From Bacillota bacterium (GTDB lineage: Bacteria; Bacillota; Bacilli; Alicyclobacillales; SLC66), in NCBI GenBank assembly GCA_021797415.1, contig JAJZZT010000383.1, forward strand, positions 1 through 7,392: a DNA stretch of 7,392 nucleotides, given 5' to 3'. Positions 1 through 4,421 of the stretch are shown one piece after another; positions within the stretch are counted from its first letter, which is position 1, and each line of letters opens with the position of its first letter. The notes under the pieces are model-generated. The model made no database searches and was not told the origin of the DNA. It was given only the letters and a program-made list of their open reading frames with translations. Made by a program: the position numbers and the translations under genes.

Positions 1-179
1 GCGTTGATATAGCCGGAGATGCGTCCCGAACAGCCGATCCCGGAGATGATGGCGACATTCTCGGGCTCAAGGTCAAGGTTGCCCAATGCCCGTTGGATGG
101 CCGCCTGAACCGCGAAATCACCGCAACCGGGACACCAGTTCGGCCGGACGTTGTTGCGAAACTCCTTTACCGTTGCCAT
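1..179 (-). CDS. korB: 2-oxoacid:ferredoxin oxidoreductase beta subunit, copy 1 (5' part only)
   Basis: This is the N-terminal 59 codons of the TPP- and [4Fe-4S]-binding beta subunit; the rest lies beyond the left edge. The visible part has the family's WCPGCGDF motif (Cys16 and Cys19) and SGIGCSGR (Cys50), giving three of the four expected cluster cysteines; the TPP-binding GDG motif is not reached. The ATG at 179 overlaps the last 13 bases of korA1, and a GAAGGG sits about 11 bases upstream inside korA1, so the two subunits are translationally coupled. It is clearly homologous to korB2 at 6160-7020 but carries Arg53 where korB2 has Lys52, right after the third cluster cysteine. Family assignment is firm; the exact substrate (2-oxoglutarate or another 2-oxoacid) cannot be read from the fragment. 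Confidence 0.93.
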   Translation of the reverse strand, partial: MATVKEFRNNVRPNWCPGCGDFAVQAAIQRALGNLDLEPENVAIISGIGCSGRISGYIN

Positions 180-1924
180 GCGATCATCGATCCCTTCAAC
201 TGATTTTCCAAATCGCGGGGTAGAAACGGCGTTCCATCGTACTTGCGATAACTCGTGATGGCGGGATGCCGCAGGCCGAAAAAGTGGATCAGATTATAGA
301 GCTGTCCAGTGCCGTTGCTTTCCGCCACAACCACCTGCCCGGCTTTGTCAAAGAGTGATTGCAGTCTCGCGGCAGGAAAGGGAGACAGCACGTGGATCTG
401 CGCATGGCCGATGCGGAGTCCGTCCTTCCTCAGCCGTTCGACTGCCTCCGCGATCGGGCCGGCCGACGATCCGACGCCGACGACGATCACCTCGGGTTCT
501 CCATCGCCCGTGTAACGCACGCTGTCGGGAATCTCCACGCCGTCCAGCTTGTGCAGCCGTTTGTCCATCATGCGCGTGTGGTTCGGCGCTCCTTCGTCAG
601 GACGCCCGATTTCGTTGTGTTCGACGCCCGTCACGTGGTGAATGCCGCCTTTCTGTCCCGGGACCGTGCGCGGGGAGATCCCGGCTTCGTCAACGCTGTA
701 GCGGGCGAACATCCCGCCGGATGGAGTCTGCGCCAGTTCTTCCTCTGTCGCAAACCGTCCGCGCCGGATCTGGACGCGCGTTTCATCGAAAGGAGGGCAC
801 GATTGGCTGGCGAGAGAGAGCGCCAGATCGGTCATGATGATGACCGGACACTGATACTGCTCGGCGTGGTTGAACGCGTCGACCGCCGCGTAGAAACCGT
901 CTTCCGCCGACGCCGGGGTCAGGACAATCTTCGGCACCTCTCCGTGGTTTCCGAACAGGACCGCATACATGTCGCTTTGTTCGTGTTTTGTAGGCAACCC
1001 CGTGCTCGGCCCTCCGCGCTGTGTATCCACGATGACAACCGGTGTTTCGGTCATTCCGGCGAGGCCCAGCGCCTCCATCATGAGCGACAGTCCAGGGCCC
1101 GATGTGGCTGTCAGCGCGCGGGCGCCTGCGTACGCCGCGCCGATGGTCATATTGAGGGCGGCGATCTCGTCTTCGGTCTGCACGACGACACCGCCGACGG
1201 AGGGCAGTTTCTTGATAAGATACTCCATGATGTCGGACGCCGGCGTGATCGGGTATGCGGGCATCACGCGCACCCCCGCCGCGAGTGCGCCGAAGCTGAC
1301 GGCATCGTTGCCCGTGAGCAGCAGGTGCGATGAGTGTTGCGGCGGAGCGAGGTGGAACTCCGCGAGATCGGCGCCTTCGGCCGCCATCGCGTCCGATCCG
1401 GCCCTGACGGCCGCGAGATTCTGCTCCACGATCTTCTGGCTCTTGCGGGCAAACAGGCTCTGCAGCACGGGGGCGCAAAAGTCTGGTTCAAGTCCGAGAA
1501 CATAAGCCGTCGCGCCCAGGGCGATCATGTTTTTCATGATCACGGCCCCTGTCTGTTCGGCCAGTTTGGTAAATGGGATACGAAACAGGCGCACCCGCGC
1601 CGCGACGTCCTCTGGAAGGCGGGGATTGAACTTGGTGTCGGCGATGACGACTCCGCCGGCGCGCAGTTCATGGGCGTTGAAATCGATTGTCTCCTGGTCA
1701 AACGCGACGAGAATGTCAAGCTCATCCGCGCTGGACAGGCGTTGGACCGTGCTGACGCGCACCTTGTCATTCGTGTGCCCGCCCTTGATCCTTGAGGAAA
1801 AATGCCTGTATGAATAGATGAAGTAACCAAGGCGGTTCAGCGACGTGGAGAATGTCTTGCCTGTCGAATCAATCCCCTCGCCCTGTTGTCCACCCACCTT
1901 CCAGGACAATTCTTGCAATGCCAT
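167..1924 (-). CDS. korA: 2-oxoacid:ferredoxin oxidoreductase alpha subunit, fused gamma-alpha, copy 1
   Basis: 585-residue large subunit of a KorAB enzyme that converts a 2-oxoacid plus CoA to acyl-CoA, CO2 and reduced ferredoxin in the cytoplasm. Residues about 10-185 are the gamma (POR) domain with GGQQGEGIDS and SRIKGGHTN. The alpha pyrimidine-binding domain starts near 204 and carries the substrate motif YPITP (224-228), TSGPG (274-278) and TQRGGPSTGLPTK (301-313), whose Arg303 should correspond to the arginine that binds the substrate carboxylate in archaeal homologues. A transketolase-C-like domain follows from about 475. Full family length; no ferredoxin domain is fused. The ATG at 1924 has GAGGAG 10 bases upstream. 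It lies 59 bases after the GntR gene with no terminator between, and overlaps korB1 by 13 bases, so a regulator-korA-korB operon is likely. Over half the aligned core residues match korA2 by eye. Confidence 0.95.
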   Translation of the reverse strand: MALQELSWKVGGQQGEGIDSTGKTFSTSLNRLGYFIYSYRHFSSRIKGGHTNDKVRVSTVQRLSSADELDILVAFDQETIDFNAHELRAGGVVIADTKFNPRLPEDVAARVRLFRIPFTKLAEQTGAVIMKNMIALGATAYVLGLEPDFCAPVLQSLFARKSQKIVEQNLAAVRAGSDAMAAEGADLAEFHLAPPQHSSHLLLTGNDAVSFGALAAGVRVMPAYPITPASDIMEYLIKKLPSVGGVVVQTEDEIAALNMTIGAAYAGARALTATSGPGLSLMMEALGLAGMTETPVVIVDTQRGGPSTGLPTKHEQSDMYAVLFGNHGEVPKIVLTPASAEDGFYAAVDAFNHAEQYQCPVIIMTDLALSLASQSCPPFDETRVQIRRGRFATEEELAQTPSGGMFARYSVDEAGISPRTVPGQKGGIHHVTGVEHNEIGRPDEGAPNHTRMMDKRLHKLDGVEIPDSVRYTGDGEPEVIVVGVGSSAGPIAEAVERLRKDGLRIGHAQIHVLSPFPAARLQSLFDKAGQVVVAESNGTGQLYNLIHFFGLRHPAITSYRKYDGTPFLPRDLENQLKGSMIAWQR

Positions 1925-1983
1925 GAGTCATCCACTCCTCATTTCATATGCCGGCGACTTTTGCGCCACGCCCGTGCGGACGG

Positions 1984-2946
1984 TCAATCCAGCCTGGGAA
2001 CATCGGCCAGTGCTGCGCGCAACAGGTTGACAGATGCTGCATCTGGCTTAAAATTGAAATCAATGATGGCTTGACGCCTTTTACAGTAGGTCTCGACATC
2101 CCGTTTTCGCCCGGGCGACACGATCAACACGTCCATGTGACCGACGAAATCCGCAAGATCATACGGATTGACCACGGTGGTCACGTGCAGGTTGAGTTCG
2201 TCGAGTCCCGCCTGTTTGAGAGTGTACTGAACCTTGCCCGCAAAATTCTCGCTGCGGCAGACCAGTCCCACCCGCTTGGAGCGGGGTATGCGCGCAATCT
2301 GGACAATCGTCTCTAGTTCCGGGTCGAGAGCGATGGCGAGCACCTCGCATTTGCCGCGCAGCAGGGACTGTACTTCGTCCCTGTGAAAAAATGTGGTGAT
2401 GACCAGGTCGGCATTCTCGATGGAATGCCATTCGGAGTTGTCGGGATCGTGCAACGAATCGAGAACGACCGGAGTGATGTGAACTCCACCAAACTCAAGT
2501 TTGCGTGAAAAATACTCGACCTGCTCCCTGTTGCATTCGATAAAAACGACATGCGCCCCGTGGAGTGTGGCTGTTTTGTGATGTGCCCGCGCGGCGGCAA
2601 GATCGAGAAAGTCATCGGGGGAGAATCCAAGCTGGATGGCCTCTTCCAGCGCGAGGTCGATGACTTTTTTCAGCAGATCGCGCCGATTGGTGAGCCGGAC
2701 GCTGTCATCCTGGTCGCTGACAAACGTCCCTTTCCCTTGGCGGGAGACGAGTACACCTTCGGACTCAAGCTCGTGGTAGGACTGGCTGATCGTATTGCGG
2801 CTCACGCCCAGCGCCATGGAGAGTTCGCGTTCGGTGGGCAGTTTGTCCCCCGCCTTGTACACTTTGCTCCGGATGTCCGATAAAATGCGTTCTTTCACCT
2901 GGATATAAAGTGGGATGCCGTTCTTACGCACAATCGGCTGGACCAT
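1984..2946 (-). CDS. GntR-family transcriptional regulator with a large Rossmann/binding-protein-like effector domain
   Basis: 320-residue DNA-binding regulator, first gene of the left operon. Residues about 11-77 are a GntR winged helix: IPLYIQVKERI, then the recognition region LPTERELSMALGVSRNTI (36-53) and wing QGKGTFV (70-76). A helical linker (about 84-115) leads to an effector part of about 190 residues with alternating strands and helices (AHVVFIECNREQV, NADLVITTFF, RVGLVCRSENF, MDVLIVSPGRK), which resembles a two-lobed small-molecule-binding fold more than the usual FadR or HutC domains. The ATG at 2946 was chosen because AAAGGAG (2955-2961) sits 8 bases upstream; the open frame continues 43 codons further, but that part runs through the promoter. 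Its position ahead of korAB1 suggests it controls that operon and itself, possibly in response to a 2-oxoacid or CoA-linked metabolite (inference). The ligand is unknown. Confidence 0.9.
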   Translation of the reverse strand: MVQPIVRKNGIPLYIQVKERILSDIRSKVYKAGDKLPTERELSMALGVSRNTISQSYHELESEGVLVSRQGKGTFVSDQDDSVRLTNRRDLLKKVIDLALEEAIQLGFSPDDFLDLAAARAHHKTATLHGAHVVFIECNREQVEYFSRKLEFGGVHITPVVLDSLHDPDNSEWHSIENADLVITTFFHRDEVQSLLRGKCEVLAIALDPELETIVQIARIPRSKRVGLVCRSENFAGKVQYTLKQAGLDELNLHVTTVVNPYDLADFVGHMDVLIVSPGRKRDVETYCKRRQAIIDFNFKPDAASVNLLRAALADVPRLD

Positions 2947-2954
2947 CACAGCCA

Positions 2955-2961
2955 CTCCTTT
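2955..2961 (-). promoter_or_regulatory. Ribosome binding site fixing the GntR start
   Basis: AAAGGAG on the minus strand, 8 bases before the ATG at 2946. No comparable site precedes the upstream in-frame ATGs at 3075, 3045 or nearby, so the shorter 320-residue product is preferred. Confidence 0.8.
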
Positions 2962-2977
2962 GTAACCGTGAGCAGAT

Positions 2978-3001
2978 ATGGACCAATCCATTGATCCATT
3001 G
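2978..3001. promoter_or_regulatory. Candidate operator: palindrome plus 8-bp tandem repeat in the GntR leader
   Basis: The sequence holds a perfect dyad ATGGA-CCAA-TCCAT (2978-2991) overlapping two adjacent exact copies of ATCCATTG (2986-2993 and 2994-3001). It falls just downstream of the predicted transcription start of the GntR-korAB operon, where a bound repressor would block transcription. That it is the autoregulatory site of the GntR protein is inference from position and symmetry. Confidence 0.4.
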
Positions 3002-3015
3002 CTCATCTGAGTACC

Positions 3016-3044
3016 ATTATACATGAGCGTTCGCGATTCGCGCA
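3016..3044 (-). promoter_or_regulatory. Predicted promoter of the GntR-korAB1 operon
   Basis: On the minus strand there is a perfect TATAAT -10 hexamer (3016-3021). The region 17 bases upstream (3039-3044, TGCGCG) is a very poor -35, so the promoter may be weak or activator-dependent. Transcription would start near 3009 and give a leader of about 63 bases before the ATG at 2946. The palindrome at 3032-3042 lies between the two elements. Confidence 0.45.
3032..3042. promoter_or_regulatory. 11-bp perfect palindrome CGCGATTCGCG in the GntR promoter spacer
   Basis: CGCGA-T-TCGCG is symmetric about one central base and sits upstream of the -10 of the GntR-korAB promoter, in the intergenic region shared with the plus-strand DUF86 gene. 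Its place makes it a second candidate regulator site. Chance occurrence in GC-rich DNA is possible. Confidence 0.3.
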
Positions 3045-3118
3045 TGGAATTTTGAACGTTTTGTTGCGGCTGCAAAATGTCGTGCTGGTTCAGACCATCA
3101 GAACCACTTCAAGAGCCT

Positions 3119-3152
3119 GTTCAAAAGGGGGAGTACTGCCTCCTTTCTGAAC
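3119..3152 (+). promoter_or_regulatory. Stem-loop in the 5' leader of the DUF86 gene, with an anti-Shine-Dalgarno-like arm
   Basis: GTTCA-AAAGGGGG pairs with CCTCCTTT-(C)-TGAAC, giving a 13-bp stem with one bulged C, one G-T wobble and a 7-base loop. It ends 15 bases before the ribosome binding site GGGAGG (3168-3173) of the gene at 3181. The right arm contains CCTCC (3139-3143), which is also complementary to GGAGG in that site, so two mutually exclusive structures are possible. It lacks a following U-run, so it is unlikely to be a simple terminator. Function is unproven. Confidence 0.45.
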
Positions 3153-3180
3153 AACATCTATCAGAGCGGGAGGATCCCAC

Positions 3181-3615
3181 ATGTTTATGACGGACGAGGT
3201 AAGAGAGCAGGTGGAGCGGCCCCTGGCAATCATCGAAACCCAGGTGGTGATGATGGAATACGCAACCGTTCGCGTTGTACCGGATGAAGCGGCAGAGCGT
3301 GAACTGCACCTGCGGGCCGTGGAACGCCTGCTGCAGGTCGTGATCGAATGCATGGCGGACGCGGGCAACGCGCTGATCGACAACCTGATGATGCGCGATG
3401 CCGCGAGCTATGTAGATATTGTCGACATCCTTGCGGATGAACGCGTTCTTTTGCCGGAAACAGCGGCCCAGGCAAGACGGGTGATGAACCTGCGCCGCGC
3501 GTTGATGCAGCGCTTCACAGCCGAGGAGGTTCGTGCGGATGTGTGGGCCTGTCTCGCGCTATGGCCGACTTTGGGGCGCTTCGTGAATGAAGTGAGGGCG
3601 TTTTGTGACGAGTAA
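3181..3615 (+). CDS. yutE: DUF86 / HepT-like protein of the YutE type
   Basis: 144-residue, mostly helical cytoplasmic protein. The core RAVERLLQVVIECMADAGNA (45-64), followed by MMRDAASYVDIVDIL (70-84) with later EEV and WPTL segments, fits the DUF86 family, and the length and MRD-x-x-SY-x-DI-x-DIL pattern recall Bacillus subtilis YutE. In HepT toxins the active motif is R-x4-H-x-Y; here the corresponding segment is LRRALMQRF (104-112), with Gln110 for His and Phe112 for Tyr, so RNase or AMP-acceptor chemistry is unlikely. No MNT-type nucleotidyltransferase partner lies nearby, arguing against a toxin-antitoxin pair. The ATG at 3181 has GGGAGG 7 bases upstream; an alternative ATG is at 3187. 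It diverges from the GntR gene and overlaps the convergent 3D gene by 57 bases. The cellular role is unknown. Confidence 0.8.
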   Translation: MFMTDEVREQVERPLAIIETQVVMMEYATVRVVPDEAAERELHLRAVERLLQVVIECMADAGNALIDNLMMRDAASYVDIVDILADERVLLPETAAQARRVMNLRRALMQRFTAEEVRADVWACLALWPTLGRFVNEVRAFCDE

Positions 3616-4158
3616 AGAAAGGGCCATTGCCTGCGGCGCTTTTTGTCCGCATCCGTATACGAAGACCCGCACATGCCTTTTGACGCCAAACGCCCTGGCT
3701 TGGCCGTCGGTTTGGAAATAGATGTCGATGTGGTGGCCGCGAATGGCCCCGCCAACGTCCTCCGCCACTCGGTAACCGACCCCATCGATATAAACGAGCG
3801 ATCCGAGAGGGATCGTGTGCGGATCCACGGCGATGGTGCGGCTTGGCTGCGCTCTTTTGCCGGTGGCCGTGATGCCGTAGCCTGGATCTCCAGGTTTTTT
3901 TCCTGTCGATTCAAATCCGGGGCCATAAGCGGTCAATTTGCAGTCAAATGATTGCGCGACAGTCTGTACGCCGGGCGATCGTGCTGCTTGAACCGGACTG
4001 GACTCCGGCGTTGTCATCCTCATGTGCTGCGGGCGCACGGCGTGATCGTACAGGATGCCGTCGTGCAAGGTGCCGTCGTGCAAGGTGCCGTCGCATGCGC
4101 CGATCGTCGCCGCCAAGGCGACAGATGCGGCCACAGCGCCTGGGGGAATCATGTACAA
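3559..4158 (-). CDS. Secreted 3D-domain (YuiC/YocH-like) cell-wall protein, probable lipoprotein
   Basis: About 199 residues. The C-terminal half is a 3D domain (MltA-like double-psi beta barrel of peptidoglycan-active proteins): LTAYGPG, GITATGKRA, TIAVDPHTIPLGSLVYIDG, AEDVGGAIRGHHIDIYF and AFGVKRHVRVFV, with the three family aspartates in AVDP, EDVGG and HIDIYF. The N terminus has a hydrophobic stretch AVAASVALAATIGAC whose end resembles a lipobox (IGAC), followed by a repeated DGTLH segment. The likely job is cleaving or remodelling peptidoglycan outside the membrane. The TTG at 4158 is preferred because GGAGG (4165-4169) lies 6 bases upstream, but that start gives an uncharged n-region. 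An ATG at 4218 would add a basic HRRR segment in front of the hydrophobic core but has no good ribosome binding site; an ATG at 4152 is also possible. The last 19 codons run antisense through the end of the DUF86 gene. Confidence 0.85.
   Translation of the reverse strand: MYMIPPGAVAASVALAATIGACDGTLHDGTLHDGILYDHAVRPQHMRMTTPESSPVQAARSPGVQTVAQSFDCKLTAYGPGFESTGKKPGDPGYGITATGKRAQPSRTIAVDPHTIPLGSLVYIDGVGYRVAEDVGGAIRGHHIDIYFQTDGQARAFGVKRHVRVFVYGCGQKAPQAMALSLLVTKRPHFIHEAPQSRP
4056..4093 (-). repeat. 15-bp tandem repeat, 2.5 copies, inside the 3D gene
   Basis: On the plus strand the unit TGCCGTCGTGCAAGG occurs at 4056-4070 and 4071-4085, with a partial copy to 4093. On the coding strand it yields the pentapeptide repeat DGTLH-DGTLH-DGILY right after the lipobox-like cysteine, in the linker before the catalytic domain. 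Being in frame and a multiple of three, it can change copy number without breaking the gene. Confidence 0.85.
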
Positions 4159-4164
4159 GCATCG

Positions 4165-4169
4165 CCTCC
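4165..4169 (-). promoter_or_regulatory. Ribosome binding site used to choose the 3D gene start
   Basis: GGAGG on the minus strand lies 6 bases before TTG (4158) and 12 before ATG (4152). If the gene instead starts at 4218, these bases would simply encode part of the HRRR segment. Confidence 0.5.
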
Positions 4170-4344
4170 GGTGGACCCGAAAATCGTCCCGCAAGACGCG
4201 TGACTCAACCGTAGCCATTCCCCAACGACCACAAGGATATACGAAAAGACAGTCCGAATGGCACATGGACTGACGGCCACCACCATCGCGGATGTCTTCA
4301 CTTATGGAAAGTTTTTATCTGCCACTTTCGCTTTTTCGGAACAC

Positions 4345-4353
4345 TGCTAAAAT
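4345..4353 (+). promoter_or_regulatory. Predicted extended -10 promoter of korAB2
   Basis: TGC-TAAAAT is an extended -10 element (5 of 6 bases of TATAAT plus the TG). No good -35 is present at 16-18 bases upstream (around 4324-4331, ACTTTCGC), which is common for extended -10 promoters. An inverted repeat GAAAGT/ACTTTC (4307-4312 and 4324-4329) lies in the -35 region. Transcription would begin near 4360, inside the tandem repeat, about 60 bases before the korA2 start. Confidence 0.5.
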
Positions 4354-4383
4354 AAAGGTGAAACAGAAATAAAGGTGAAACAG
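4350..4383 (+). repeat. Perfect 17-bp tandem duplication overlapping the korAB2 promoter
   Basis: The unit AAATAAAGGTGAAACAG occurs twice without mismatch, at 4350-4366 and 4367-4383. The first copy overlaps the -10 hexamer; the second lies in the leader. It may be a recent slippage duplication, or a pair of regulator half-sites. Confidence 0.9.
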
Positions 4384-4406
4384 GCTCGGCTTTCTGTCAC
4401 ATTCTG

Positions 4407-4413
4407 AAGGAGG
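4407..4413 (+). promoter_or_regulatory. Consensus ribosome binding site for the TTG start of korA2
   Basis: AAGGAGG lies 8 bases before the TTG at 4422. It supports this non-ATG start, which also aligns the protein's first residues (ELGWKVGG) with copy 1 (ELSWKVGG). Confidence 0.9.
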
Positions 4414-4421
4414 GGACCCGC

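Noticed and set aside
359..1333. Long plus-strand open frame (324 codons) opposite korA1
   Set aside because: It lies wholly antisense to a gene with intact family motifs; its translation is Arg/His/Asp-rich with no recognisable domain, as expected from GC-rich shadow frames.
2947..3075. 43-codon upstream extension of the GntR gene
   Set aside because: It runs through the predicted TATAAT and operator repeats, lacks a ribosome binding site, and the family's winged helix begins normally with the start at 2946.
3052..3080. Plus-strand promoter for the DUF86 gene (TTGAAC with CAAAAT or AAATGT)
   Set aside because: The spacing is 15 bases for the better -10 and the 17-base option has a poor hexamer; too weak to annotate.
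3181..3615. HepT/MNT toxin-antitoxin system
   Set aside because: The catalytic His and Tyr are replaced and there is no nucleotidyltransferase gene next to it.
3559..3660. Frameshift near the A-run of the 3D gene explaining its long tail
   Set aside because: Reading the other two frames from the AAAAA run gives no early stop and no better domain ending, so a single frameshift does not restore a normal terminus.
4056..4383. CRISPR-like repeats
   Set aside because: The repeats here are short head-to-tail tandem units without spacers, one of them in a coding region.
4375..4400. Leader hairpin GTG-ACAG / CTGT-CAC before korA2
   Set aside because: Only seven pairs with a two-base bulge and a large loop; not convincing as a riboswitch or attenuator.
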